Notes: generated from the sequence alone by a model not told the origin. DNA of 64,000 nucleotides from Paenibacillus apiarius (GCF_017052585.1 NZ_JAFFHZ010000001.1:186001-250000), one strand, 5' to 3'. Shown: positions 1 to 7,906, counted from the first letter of the stretch. A program made the numbers and translations.

Positions 1-217
1 AAAAGCGTTGAACTAATAAAGTAGCTGGCTGTTACGGAAATGCAGAGACTTAGTGGATGGTGCGAACTAGGCCGGGCATTCAGTGAATTACAATTAGGGA
101 GCTGACTATTCCAGTCCGGCAATGCCGTTAATCAATCGAGTGAACAAAAGCAATTTTGTTAATCAGGGTGGTACCACGGAACTTCCGTCCCTATTTGGGG
201 ATGGAAGTTTTTTTGTT
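1..217 (+). promoter_or_regulatory. T-box riboswitch leader of the nhaC operon
   Basis: This is a tRNA-sensing leader that controls the downstream transporter operon by antitermination. The hallmark T-box sequence AGGGTGGTACCACGG lies at 165-179 and overlaps the 5' arm of a terminator at 180-217. The Stem I distal motif GGTGCGAA is at about 59-66, and Stem I closes around 98-105. In the probable specifier loop (81-94) the triplet TAC at 89-91 is followed by a purine, which suggests a tyrosine codon; TTA (Leu) at 88-90 is the main alternative. NhaC-type transporters under tyrosine T-boxes are known in bacilli, which favours tyrosine. The start of Stem I and the promoter may lie left of the window. 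The T-box call is firm; the amino acid is an inference. Confidence 0.93.
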
Positions 218-219
218 TT
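180..219 (+). terminator. T-box-controlled intrinsic terminator
   Basis: The arms AACTTCCGTCCC (180-191) and GGGGATGGAAGTT (197-209) form a stem followed by a run of T residues. The 5' arm shares bases with the T-box motif, so antiterminator and terminator are mutually exclusive. Confidence 0.9.
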
Positions 220-257
220 TTATATAAACGACTACGATGACAGGGAGTGAAATCTGC

Positions 258-1673
258 ATGAGAAGACAAGTATCCATCGGTTTGGCGATACTGCCTATTC
301 TGGCTTTGATATCTGCAGGAGCCGCCTCTATTTTTATTTGGAAGGCAGGGATGTTCATCCCTTTAGTTATAGGGATTATTGTGACCGTCCTCGTCGGAGT
401 GGCAAGCGGCTATCGATGGGATGAACTGCAGCAAATGATGGTGAATGGCGTTGCGAAAGCATTGCCTGCGATATTTATACTGCTTGTGATTGGGATGATC
501 GTTGGCACATGGATTTCGAGCGGCGTCATCCCCGCAATGATCTACTATGGTTTATCATTTATTCACCCTTCGTTTTTTGTTCCCGCTGTTGCGATCGTTA
601 CAGGTATCGTCGCAGTAACTCTAGGCAGTTCCTTCACCTCGATCGCAACGATTGGATTGGCGTTTATGGTCATTGGCGAAGGAATGGGATTTTCACCGGG
701 ACTTATCGCTGGGGCAGTGATGTCGGGAGCTTTTTTCGGGGACAAGCTGTCTCCTCTATCGGATACGACGAATATTGCGCCGGCGATGGCGGAAACGGAT
801 TTATTCAGCCATGTGCGCCATATGCTATGGGACACCATTCCGGCATTTATCATAACAGTGGTGTTATACAGTATATTCAGCAATGGCTCTAACCAGCATT
901 TCGTGGAGACAGACACTATTAATGTGATACTGTCAGGTATTCAACAGACGTTTACCATCCATCCCCTGCTGCTGCTATTGCCCGTACTGACCATATTTCT
1001 TATGATTAGACGTTTGCCTGCTTTGCCGACGTTGCTGTTCGTTGGTTTGCTGGGCGGAATATTATCGATTCTCATACAAGGTGAATCTGTCACTTCAATG
1101 GTCAATACTATGACGAATGGATTCCATGCCGAATCAGGTGTCAAAGAAGTGGATTCCTTGTTAAATCGTGGCGGAATCGTATCCATGCTCAATACGATTG
1201 GCTTATTGACAATTGCCACAGCTTTGGGAGGGTTGTTGGAAGGCGCGAATATATTTCAAGCCTTAATACGGCCTATCGTCGATAAAATAAAGACACCCAG
1301 CTCGCTCATTGCGACAACGATCGTTTCCACATTGATCGTAGCTTTCGCAAGCGGCGCCCAATTTTTAGCCATTATCCTGCCAACAAGAACATTTGTTCAA
1401 ACCTATAAAGATTTAAATATCGATACCAAAAATTTATCCAGATGTGTCGAGGCCGCAGGAACGGTTGGCATCACGCTTGTTCCTTGGGGTGTACCCGCTG
1501 TCTTTGCAGCGAATATGCTCGGTGTGAGTCCAGAGCAATTTATTCCATATCTTTTCTTTGCCTTCCTCGTTCCGCTCATCAATATCATTTACGGCATGAC
1601 GGGATGGACCATCGTGAAAAAAGAATACCCGAATCATGGAGAACAAGTGACAACTTCAATGGGAGGGAAATGA
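258..1673 (+). CDS. nhaC: NhaC-family Na+/H+ antiporter or amino-acid transporter
   Basis: This is a 471-residue polytopic inner-membrane protein with about 11 hydrophobic helices, and length and pattern fit the NhaC family. The repeated family-type segments with GSSFTSIATIGLAFM and FGDKLSPLSDTTNIAP are visible near residues 125-175. The start at 258 is preferred over an upstream in-frame ATG at 237 because GGGAG at 243-247 sits at good distance and the membrane part follows at once. It lies directly behind a T-box terminator and is followed one base later by a metallo-beta-lactamase-fold gene, so the two form an operon. NhaC proteins exchange Na+ for protons, but members under amino-acid T-boxes are thought to carry the sensed amino acid, here perhaps tyrosine. 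Family is confident; substrate is inferred. Confidence 0.9.
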   Translation: MRRQVSIGLAILPILALISAGAASIFIWKAGMFIPLVIGIIVTVLVGVASGYRWDELQQMMVNGVAKALPAIFILLVIGMIVGTWISSGVIPAMIYYGLSFIHPSFFVPAVAIVTGIVAVTLGSSFTSIATIGLAFMVIGEGMGFSPGLIAGAVMSGAFFGDKLSPLSDTTNIAPAMAETDLFSHVRHMLWDTIPAFIITVVLYSIFSNGSNQHFVETDTINVILSGIQQTFTIHPLLLLLPVLTIFLMIRRLPALPTLLFVGLLGGILSILIQGESVTSMVNTMTNGFHAESGVKEVDSLLNRGGIVSMLNTIGLLTIATALGGLLEGANIFQALIRPIVDKIKTPSSLIATTIVSTLIVAFASGAQFLAIILPTRTFVQTYKDLNIDTKNLSRCVEAAGTVGITLVPWGVPAVFAANMLGVSPEQFIPYLFFAFLVPLINIIYGMTGWTIVKKEYPNHGEQVTTSMGGK

Positions 1674-1674
1674 A

Positions 1675-2541
1675 ATGAGTGAAGTGATCGTGAATATTAT
1701 CGGGACAGCACAAGATGCCGGTGTCCCCCATCCAAATTGCTTCTGCAACAACTGCATAAAAGCCATGGGAGATCGTAATATTCGTAGATTCGCTGCTTCC
1801 TTGGCTGTTATTTTACCAGAATTAAAAGCGTGGCACTTGATTGACGCAACACCAGATATGAGGGAACAAATGGCGCTGGTCCAAATGAAATATCAGCTTC
1901 AGGGACAACTGATGGACAGCATATGGCTGACCCATGCTCACATTGGCCATTATCCCGGATTGATGTTCCTGGGCAAGGAAGCGGTCGGGGCGCAAGCAAC
2001 ACCGGTATACTGCGGTGCTAAAATGAAACGGCTGTTAGAACATGACGCGCCTTGGAGACAACTTGTCGAACTCAAGAACGTGATTCCAAAAAAGATTACA
2101 CACGCGCATCCGACAGAGCTTGCGCCGCTTGTTCGAATCACGCCTGTTGAGGTCCCCCATCGCAATGAGTTCTCGGAGACTTTCGGGTTCTGGATTGAAG
2201 GCCCTGCTCGCAAGCTGCTCTATATTCCTGATATTGATCGGTGGGACGAATGGGAACGCGATATTCATACAGTGGCGCGAGAAGCTGACATTTGCTTATT
2301 GGACGGTACGTTCCACTCCATCGAAGAAATCGAGCGGATGGGGCGGAATTACAAAGAAATTCCTCATCCCGTGATGACGGAAACGATGGATCGGCTGCAG
2401 GACTTGGTAGAGGAAACGGAGATTTATTTCACTCATTTTAATCATACCAATCCAGTCATTGATCAAGCGAATTCCTTTGTGAAGCATGTAAAGGACCGGG
2501 GCTTTCATATTGCGGATGACGGGATGGAACTAAGGTTGTAA
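1675..2541 (+). CDS. PqqB-like metallo-beta-lactamase-fold hydrolase
   Basis: A 288-residue cytoplasmic protein of the metallo-beta-lactamase fold, nearest in pattern to PqqB. The N-terminus has a C-x-C-x2-C cluster (residues about 22-27, PNCFCNNC) as in PqqB, and the metal-binding loop reads THAHIGHYPG near residue 85 instead of the classic HxHxDH. Further ligand candidates are the His in EVPHRNEF, the Asp in YIPDIDRW and a C-terminal HFNHTN. The start overlaps the end of nhaC by spacing of one base with GGGAGGG upstream (1661-1667), so the genes are translationally coupled. No other PQQ genes are in the window, so PQQ synthesis is unlikely. The link to a T-box suggests a role in amino-acid metabolism or resistance, which is an inference. 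Confidence 0.85.
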   Translation: MSEVIVNIIGTAQDAGVPHPNCFCNNCIKAMGDRNIRRFAASLAVILPELKAWHLIDATPDMREQMALVQMKYQLQGQLMDSIWLTHAHIGHYPGLMFLGKEAVGAQATPVYCGAKMKRLLEHDAPWRQLVELKNVIPKKITHAHPTELAPLVRITPVEVPHRNEFSETFGFWIEGPARKLLYIPDIDRWDEWERDIHTVAREADICLLDGTFHSIEEIERMGRNYKEIPHPVMTETMDRLQDLVEETEIYFTHFNHTNPVIDQANSFVKHVKDRGFHIADDGMELRL

Positions 2542-2556
2542 ATGAGATGGAAATGG

Positions 2557-2624
2557 TCAACCTGTTCGCAACTGTGTTATTCGGCTTGGAGAAGAGACGA
2601 GCAAAGCTGGCGAACTGCAAATGT
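2557..2624. repeat. Dispersed hairpin repeat, copy A, left part
   Basis: The left portion of an imperfect repeat of about 260 bp that recurs at 55636-55892. It shares a CCTGTTCG block with copy B and ends in the left half of a hairpin ACTGCA-AATG-TGCAGT. An IS element has split it here; the right part resumes at 4192. Confidence 0.75.
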
Positions 2625-4191
2625 CAGACTGTTGAAAAATCGGTTTAAGCGGCAGAATTTAGAGCTAAAGGTTTCGAAAAGTTCCTTAATTTGGTTAAAA
2701 GAACAGGTGGGGTCTTTTGCTTCTGCCCACGTCCGACCTTTTGGGCCAGGTACCTGGCAATCTTTTTTACATTCTGGGCTATTGCGGTCATGAAAGCTTG
2801 TTCCTGCGTTTTAGCTCTCCCGCGGAACTTGCAGCGACGATATCCATGAAGCTCTTTTGCATCTGCAAAGCTTCGTTCTATCGTTTGAGGACGCAACTTA
2901 TAGGCCGCCTCTCCGGAATGGGTTTTCCGGTACTGAGCGACCTTCTCTTTACTCTCTTCCCATATATGTCGTTCGATCTTACGTTGGTGGTTGGCCGATT
3001 TCGTACACTGATTGAGCAGGGGGCAGTTTGCACACTCCTGGGCATTTGACGTGTATTCCCGATACCCTTGTCGATTGGTAGTCGTATACATTAGCATTTT
3101 TCCTGCAGGACACAGGTAGCCATTTTCTTCCGCATGGTAGATAAACTGTTTCTTCGGAAAAATATCAGGGGGCGTTGGAGCATTGCGTTCCGCGATAGCC
3201 GCAGCGATCTCTAGCTTTAGCGTCTGATCGCATATGTAAGGCGTCATGTACCCCGAATCCAGCGCCACGGCTTCCAGCGTTGATTGAAATGCAAAGGTTT
3301 GGATTTGTCGTTTGAGGCGTTCCACGTAGACGGCAGCGTCATTAACATGGCCAGGTGTCACATGGACATCGGTGATAATGTTATATTTATGGTCGACGGT
3401 GCGATGGTCGAGATAACAGAATGCCTCCGGTTTACCGCTTCGTTTCATCAGTCCGCACTCGGGATCGGTTTGACTTACTTTACGTGGTTTTTCCTCCCCG
3501 GAAGGCTTCCGGGGAGGAAGGGGCTTTTTTCCGTGGCTCTCTCGATCCTCGTTGATGGCCTTCTCTAATTCTTTTAGATAGTCATGAGGGGTCTCTTCGA
3601 GAACCTGCATCGTGTAGCGATTATTGTTAGCGTTGGCTCGAATATGAGTCGAATCGGTCACCAAGAGACGACCATCCACCATCTTATGGTTGATCGCTAG
3701 ATGTACCATTTCATCAAAAATCTCTTGAAAGAGATTCGTATCTTTAAACCGATTATTCCGGTTCCAACTGATCGTCGAGTGATCGGGGACGCGATCGGAG
3801 AAACGCAGGCCAAGGAACCAGCGATAAGCAGCATTCGGAATGATTTCTTGCTCCAATTGACGTTCAGAGCGTATGCCGTACAAATATCCGATGAGCATCA
3901 TTTTAAATAAGACAACGGGGTCTAAGGCCGGTCGTCCCTTGGTTTCGCTATAGTAAGGCCGAACTTTCTCCCTGATAAAAGAGAAATCCACATGTTTGTC
4001 GATAAGGCGTAGCAGGTGATCTTGAGGTACCAATAAATCCATACAAATAAGTTCCATTTCATTATGAGCTTTGTTTTCGGACTGCTTGCTATTCAACAAG
4101 ATCACCACACGCCTCTCATCAAATTAATTACTGATATTGTATCATATTGATGCATTATGCACCGAAAAACACGGCTTTTTTCAACAGTCTG
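2625..4191 (-). mobile_element. IS1182-family insertion sequence, complete
   Basis: The element is about 1567 bp. Its ends are perfect 15-bp inverted repeats: CAGACTGTTGAAAAA at 2625-2639 and the complement at 4177-4191. It is flanked by a 6-bp direct duplication AAATGT (2619-2624 and 4192-4197). One intact transposase gene fills the element on the minus strand. Removing the element and one AAATGT restores a palindromic hairpin, ACTGCA-AATG-TGCAGT, so insertion hit the exact centre of a stem-loop. The intact transposase and clean duplication suggest a recent event. Confidence 0.92.
2645..4108 (-). CDS. IS1182-family DDE transposase
   Basis: This is a 487-residue transposase, of the length usual for IS1182 elements. 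It has the N-terminal helical domain with the RPALDPVVLFKMMLIGYLYG motif near residues 59-78. The catalytic acidic triad is apparent in VTDSTHIRANANN (D about 148), LDSGYMTP (D about 265), and the C-terminal ERSFADAKELHGYRRCKFRG segment. A Cys-rich patch (CPLLNQC and neighbouring cysteines, residues about 340-370) is typical of the family. The reading frame is uninterrupted, so the enzyme may be active. It would catalyse excision and insertion of the surrounding element. Confidence 0.93.
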   Translation of the reverse strand: MVILLNSKQSENKAHNEMELICMDLLVPQDHLLRLIDKHVDFSFIREKVRPYYSETKGRPALDPVVLFKMMLIGYLYGIRSERQLEQEIIPNAAYRWFLGLRFSDRVPDHSTISWNRNNRFKDTNLFQEIFDEMVHLAINHKMVDGRLLVTDSTHIRANANNNRYTMQVLEETPHDYLKELEKAINEDRESHGKKPLPPRKPSGEEKPRKVSQTDPECGLMKRSGKPEAFCYLDHRTVDHKYNIITDVHVTPGHVNDAAVYVERLKRQIQTFAFQSTLEAVALDSGYMTPYICDQTLKLEIAAAIAERNAPTPPDIFPKKQFIYHAEENGYLCPAGKMLMYTTTNRQGYREYTSNAQECANCPLLNQCTKSANHQRKIERHIWEESKEKVAQYRKTHSGEAAYKLRPQTIERSFADAKELHGYRRCKFRGRAKTQEQAFMTAIAQNVKKIARYLAQKVGRGQKQKTPPVLLTKLRNFSKPLALNSAA

Positions 4192-4386
4192 AAATGTGCA
4201 GTTGTTTTTGCGAAATACCGCCCTTTTTGGCATTTGAAATGCAAATGTGCAGTTCAAAACGAGGGAATTCCCATTATTTATGCGATGATATGAAAATGAA
4301 CTGCACGATTGCAGTACAGCTTAACGGAAGAAGCAAAAGAGGAACTCTCAAATGTATATTTGCAGTTGAAAGTTCCCTCCCCCTAT
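4192..4386. repeat. Dispersed hairpin repeat, copy A, right part
   Basis: The continuation of the split repeat. Conserved blocks shared with copy B include TTTTTGCGAAA, TACCGCCC, CCATTATTTATG and ATATGAAAATGAACTGCAC. Hairpins of the form GAACTGCA-N4-TGCAGTTC stand at 4236-4255 (one mismatch) and 4298-4315, with a decayed fourth near 4350-4370. No open reading frame is conserved between the two copies. Confidence 0.8.
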
Positions 4387-4656
4387 CTCATCCCCCCTTG
4401 ACCACACCTTAGAGCACTTGGGCGCTGCGGGACTACCTGATACTGACTGAAGGGGAGGTTGATTGGAAAGGCCGAACGGAGAGAGTAACATCTTCCCAAT
4501 ATCCTGAGATAAGTAACGAAGCTGTATCGACCGGGTATATGGATCCGCAGCACGCGAAAACGATAGGGATTGTACCCCTTCTCTAGTTGTGATAGGCTCT
4601 AAGTATCTGTGTGCACGAAGACGTGCATGCCATTCGGGATGAAAGGGAGGAACGCG
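4387..4656. other. Intergenic stretch with no recognised gene
   Basis: About 270 bases between the repeat and the next small gene. A short hairpin (GTGCAC / GTGCAT, about 4611-4628) precedes the ribosome binding site of the following gene. I see no convincing coding region or RNA motif. Confidence 0.5.
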
Positions 4657-5013
4657 ATGCTCACACATACGAACGGCCGCTTGCCCCGCTGCGCCGTCAT
4701 CATCATTTGCGCGCTCATGCTGCTCTGTTCCTCCCTCCTGCCGGCGCTGTCGGCAGATCCGATCGGACAACCAAGCGCGGAGGCGGCATACGCCCATGCG
4801 CTGCATTACGAGACAGTGGTCGCGATTCCGCATCACTATATCGTGAAAATTCATACGTTCATGCAATGGGCTGTTCTATTCTTTATTTACCTGTATATTC
4901 TCCTAATCCGGAATATCGTTCCCAAATATTTATTCGATGTGCCTTTCCGCCTTCTGCTTCGCAGCATCTTTCTCATGCCCTTGAAGTTTACCTCCAAGTA
5001 CGTCGTTCGCTAA
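4657..5013 (+). CDS. Small secreted or membrane protein of unknown function
   Basis: A 118-residue protein that I do not recognise. The ATG at 4657 is chosen over an upstream start at 4609 because GGGAGG stands at 4645-4650, and a signal peptide follows directly: basic N-terminus, hydrophobic stretch to about residue 30, and SALSA-type cleavage site before DPIGQ. A second hydrophobic helix spans about residues 69-86, followed by a basic tail. It may therefore be anchored by one helix after signal removal. The C-terminal part has a different, more AT-rich base composition than the N-terminal half, so the frame could be a chimera or a partly decayed gene. It precedes another small membrane-protein gene on the same strand. 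Confidence 0.5.
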   Translation: MLTHTNGRLPRCAVIIICALMLLCSSLLPALSADPIGQPSAEAAYAHALHYETVVAIPHHYIVKIHTFMQWAVLFFIYLYILLIRNIVPKYLFDVPFRLLLRSIFLMPLKFTSKYVVR

Positions 5014-5089
5014 TCGGGATGTATACCGTCTCACTGTCTCACTGTTGCGGCAGTAAACAACGATAGTTACGAGGAGGAAGCATTTCCAT

Positions 5090-5257
5090 ATGAACCAGAT
5101 CAATGAACAGGAACAGCATGAACTTACGAAGAAGCAGGGCAAGCATTCTTCGGGATTGAAGACGGATATGAAGGTCATTAATCGGGACATGATGAACATC
5201 GTTATGTTCATCGTGCTGTCAGCGGCAGTAATAGCTGCCCTGTACTTCCTATTGTAG
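5090..5257 (+). CDS. 55-residue tail-anchored membrane peptide
   Basis: This short gene begins with ATG at 5090 behind a very good ribosome binding site (GAGGAGGAAG, 5071-5080) and ends at TAG 5255-5257. The product has a polar, Gln/Lys/His-rich N-terminal half (MNQINEQEQHELTKK) and one C-terminal hydrophobic helix from about residue 36 to the end, predicting a tail-anchored protein facing the cytoplasm. A terminator-like hairpin follows. I know of no family match; the strong start signal and the hydrophobic codon pattern support that it is real. Confidence 0.6.
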   Translation: MNQINEQEQHELTKKQGKHSSGLKTDMKVINRDMMNIVMFIVLSAAVIAALYFLL

Positions 5258-5262
5258 AGGAA

Positions 5263-5316
5263 CTCTCATCCCCTGTCCTGCTTGGCTTTTTGCTGAGCGA
5301 GATAGGGGTTTTTTAA
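5263..5316 (+). terminator. Probable rho-independent terminator
   Basis: An imperfect stem between CCCCTGTCCTGCT and GAGCGAGATAGGGG is followed by TTTTTT (5311-5316), just after the 55-residue gene. Confidence 0.55.
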
Positions 5317-5368
5317 CATATCCAATGTCCATTTCACGCATATTTCGGTGTCTATTCCCGTGCATACT

Positions 5369-5440
5369 AATGTTCAATTCCACCTATTTTGCAACTAAAA
5401 CAAACCTATATAAACATTTAATTGAACTTAAATGAACATT
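5369..5440 (+). promoter_or_regulatory. Candidate DeoR operators upstream of kduI
   Basis: AATGTTCAATT at 5369-5379 recurs inverted as AATTGAAC (5420-5427) and AATGAACATT (5431-5440). The distal and proximal sites are centred about 50-60 bp apart, close to five helical turns, and the proximal pair lies inside the promoter spacer. This is a plausible looping operator for the DeoR-family regulator encoded in the operon. Binding is inferred. Confidence 0.5.
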
Positions 5441-5450
5441 GAGCTATAAT
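5422..5450 (+). promoter_or_regulatory. Sigma-A promoter of the kdu operon
   Basis: TTGAAC (5422-5427) and TATAAT (5445-5450) are separated by 17 bp, 54 bp before the kduI start. Confidence 0.75.
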
Positions 5451-5503
5451 AGAGTCCATCAGGCAAGATTACCCAATCATTCATTCATAGGAGGAATCAT
5501 ACC

Positions 5504-6337
5504 ATGGAAATGCGTCACGCAAGTCATCCGGAAAGCGCGAAAGGCTATGATACGGAGCGTCTGAGAAAAGAGTTCCTCATTGAGAAGCTGTTCGTGGAGA
5601 ACGAGGTTCAGATGGTGTACAGCCACGTCGATCGTTATATAATTGGCGGCGCGCTGCCGACGTCAGCCACGCTGAATTTGGAAGCGGATTCACGGGAAAT
5701 CGGCGCCGATTATGTGCTGGAACGCCGCGAAATCGGCATCATCAACGTCGGCGCAGCCGGCATCGTCACCGTTGACGGAACGGAATATGCCGTGGAGCCG
5801 CGCGATTGCCTATACATCGGCATGGGAAGCCGCGATGTAACATTCGCTAGCCGGGATGCCGCGAATCCGGCACGCTTCTACTTCATCTCCACACCGGCCC
5901 ACAAGACCTATCCGACCGTGCTGCTGCCGATTGCCGAAGCCACGCCGCAGCATCTCGGCAGCTTGTCTTCGTCTAACGAGCGCACCATTTATAAATATAT
6001 CCACAAGGGCGGCATCCAAAGCTGCCAGCTCATGCTCGGCATGACGCTGCTGAAGCCGAGCAACATGTGGAACACAATGCCTTGCCATACTCACGACCGC
6101 CGCTCCGAAGTCTATTTCTATTTCGATATGCCGGAAGACGGACTTGTCTTCCACTTCATGGGAGAGCCGCAAGAGACGCGGCATCTGGTCGTCCGCAACG
6201 AGCAGGTCGCCATCTCCCCGAGTTGGTCGATTCATAGCGGCGTAGGCACGGGCAATTATACGTTTATATGGGCCATGGCCGGCGAGAATCAGACCTTTGA
6301 AGATATGGATATGGTAGCCATGAAGGATCTGATGTAG
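5504..6337 (+). CDS. kduI: 5-keto-4-deoxyuronate isomerase (KduI)
   Basis: This 277-residue cytosolic enzyme converts 4-deoxy-L-threo-5-hexosulose uronate, the spontaneous form of the unsaturated uronate released from pectin or glycosaminoglycan oligosaccharides, into 3-deoxy-D-glycero-2,5-hexodiulosonate. It is a double cupin, and the zinc ligands match E. coli KduI in spacing: His195, His197, Glu202 and His244. Length equals the family norm. The ATG has AGGAGG nine bases upstream. It is the first gene of an operon with a DeoR regulator, kduD and a GH88 hydrolase that yields its substrate. Confidence 0.96.
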   Translation: MEMRHASHPESAKGYDTERLRKEFLIEKLFVENEVQMVYSHVDRYIIGGALPTSATLNLEADSREIGADYVLERREIGIINVGAAGIVTVDGTEYAVEPRDCLYIGMGSRDVTFASRDAANPARFYFISTPAHKTYPTVLLPIAEATPQHLGSLSSSNERTIYKYIHKGGIQSCQLMLGMTLLKPSNMWNTMPCHTHDRRSEVYFYFDMPEDGLVFHFMGEPQETRHLVVRNEQVAISPSWSIHSGVGTGNYTFIWAMAGENQTFEDMDMVAMKDLM

Positions 6338-6338
6338 C

Positions 6339-7091
6339 ATGTCGAACGTAAAACGCCATCAACAGATCATGGAACTTCTCATTCAACAAGGCGAAGTCAA
6401 AGTAAACGAGCTCAGCGAGCAGCTGCAGGTTACCGGCAAGACGATACGCGCTGACCTTGAGCTGCTGGAAGAGCAAGGCTTGCTTACCCGGGTTCACGGC
6501 GGAGCCGTGTTGAAACATATGTCCGACCTCGGACTGCTGCCGGTGCAAGCGCCGAATCGGCAGCATCTGGACGAAAAAGCAGAAATTGCCGAGAAAGCCG
6601 TACGCCTCATAGAGCCGGATGACATCATTGCGCTTGATGGCGGAAGCACGACCTTGGAAATGGCGAAGCGATTGGACAATGCGCCGATTACCGTCATAAC
6701 GAACGATTTATTTATTATCGCCGAGTTGACGCGCAAGCCCGATATCCGGCTTGTCGTGCCCGGCGGATACCGCAATCGGAATCTGCTCGTCAGCAGCGAA
6801 GCAGTCCAGTTAATACGCAAATTGAATATTCAGAAAGCTTTTATTTCCGCTACTGGCATTCATATCGAAAATGGTTTGACGATCTATACAAGCGAGCTGT
6901 ATGAATTGAAGCGCGCATGGATTGACACGGCGAAGCGGACATATGGGGTTGCGGATTATACAAAGTTCGATAAGTCGGCTCTGCTCACCTTCGCTGCGCT
7001 GCAAGAAATGACGGCCATCATTTCCGATCATCAGCTGCCGCCGGACGTTCAACAGAAATACGCGGCGGCAGGCGCATCGATAATGCTGTAG
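6339..7091 (+). CDS. DeoR/GlpR-family transcriptional regulator
   Basis: A 250-residue repressor with an N-terminal winged HTH (residues about 4-56, containing VNELSEQLQVTGKTIRADLELLEEQGLL split around the recognition helix and the HGGA hinge). It is followed by a sugar-phosphate-isomerase-like sensor domain carrying the GG(S/T)T-type effector loop (LDGGSTTLEMA, about residue 100). The gene starts two bases after the kduI stop and so is probably translationally coupled. Its place between kduI and kduD indicates a local regulator of uronate catabolism. Candidate operators lie at 5369-5440. The inducer is not known and may be a deoxyuronate intermediate. Confidence 0.92.
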   Translation: MSNVKRHQQIMELLIQQGEVKVNELSEQLQVTGKTIRADLELLEEQGLLTRVHGGAVLKHMSDLGLLPVQAPNRQHLDEKAEIAEKAVRLIEPDDIIALDGGSTTLEMAKRLDNAPITVITNDLFIIAELTRKPDIRLVVPGGYRNRNLLVSSEAVQLIRKLNIQKAFISATGIHIENGLTIYTSELYELKRAWIDTAKRTYGVADYTKFDKSALLTFAALQEMTAIISDHQLPPDVQQKYAAAGASIML

Positions 7092-7117
7092 ATTGTCATG
7101 CACAAGGAGGAAGGATC

Positions 7118-7876
7118 ATGCAATTGTTCGATTTGCACGGCCGCACTGCGGTAGTTACGGGAGGAGCGGTCGGCTTGGGTTTCGGCATCGCTTACGGGCT
7201 TGCGCAAGCCGGGGCGGATCTGGTTCTGATTACGAGCAACGGGCCGCGCGGGGAAGCGGCCGAGAAGCTGCAATCCCTTGGCCGGAAGGTTACTTTTATT
7301 CAGGCCGATCTAATGGATTTGGACGGAATCAACGACGTCGTGAACTCATGCGTGGCCGCAGCCAATGGCAGCGCGGATATTCTGGTCAACAATGCGGGCA
7401 TTATCCGCCGCACCCCTGCAGCCGAGCATTCGCTGCAGGATTGGCATGACGTGCTGCAGTTGAATCTGAATTCCGTGTTCTACTTATGCCAGGCCTTCGG
7501 CAATCATATGATTCAAAAAGGCTCTGGAAAAATGATCAACATTGCTTCCATGCTCTCCTTCCAAGGAGGGATTAACGTTCCTGGCTATACGGCGGCAAAG
7601 CACGGGATTGCCGGCATCACGAAAGCGCTGGCCAATGAATGGGCAAGCAAAGGCGTCAACGTCAATGCTATCGCTCCCGGCTACATGGCTACCGACAACA
7701 CGCAGCAGCTACGCGATGATCCGAAGCGCAGCGCCGATATATTGGGCAGAATTCCCGCAGGCCGCTGGGGCACGCCTGAAGATTTGGCCGGTGCGGCCGT
7801 CTTCTTGGCCTCTGCTGCCTCTAACTATGTGCATGGACATATTTTATGCGTTGATGGCGGTTGGATGAATCGTTAA
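7118..7876 (+). CDS. kduD: 2-dehydro-3-deoxy-D-gluconate 5-dehydrogenase (KduD)
   Basis: This 252-residue short-chain dehydrogenase reduces 3-deoxy-D-glycero-2,5-hexodiulosonate (the KduI product) to 2-keto-3-deoxygluconate with NAD(P)H. The nucleotide-binding motif TGGAVGLG is at residues 14-21, NNAG at 91-94, and the catalytic Ser144, Tyr157 and Lys161 are in register with the family. A good ribosome binding site (AAGGAGGA) precedes the ATG. It is the third gene of the uronate operon. No KDG kinase or aldolase gene is in the window, so the last steps must be encoded elsewhere. Confidence 0.94.
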   Translation: MQLFDLHGRTAVVTGGAVGLGFGIAYGLAQAGADLVLITSNGPRGEAAEKLQSLGRKVTFIQADLMDLDGINDVVNSCVAAANGSADILVNNAGIIRRTPAAEHSLQDWHDVLQLNLNSVFYLCQAFGNHMIQKGSGKMINIASMLSFQGGINVPGYTAAKHGIAGITKALANEWASKGVNVNAIAPGYMATDNTQQLRDDPKRSADILGRIPAGRWGTPEDLAGAAVFLASAASNYVHGHILCVDGGWMNR

Positions 7877-7906
7877 TCAACGGCTACCTTTGGGGAGGAA
7901 CGAGAA

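Noticed and set aside
88..90. TTA as T-box specifier (leucine)
   Set aside because: The base after it is C, whereas specifiers are usually followed by a purine; TAC at 89-91 fits better. Not fully excluded.
4348..4866. A 172-codon minus-strand frame
   Set aside because: It overlaps the repeat and the 118-residue gene, has low-complexity Arg/His-rich sequence and no ribosome binding site.
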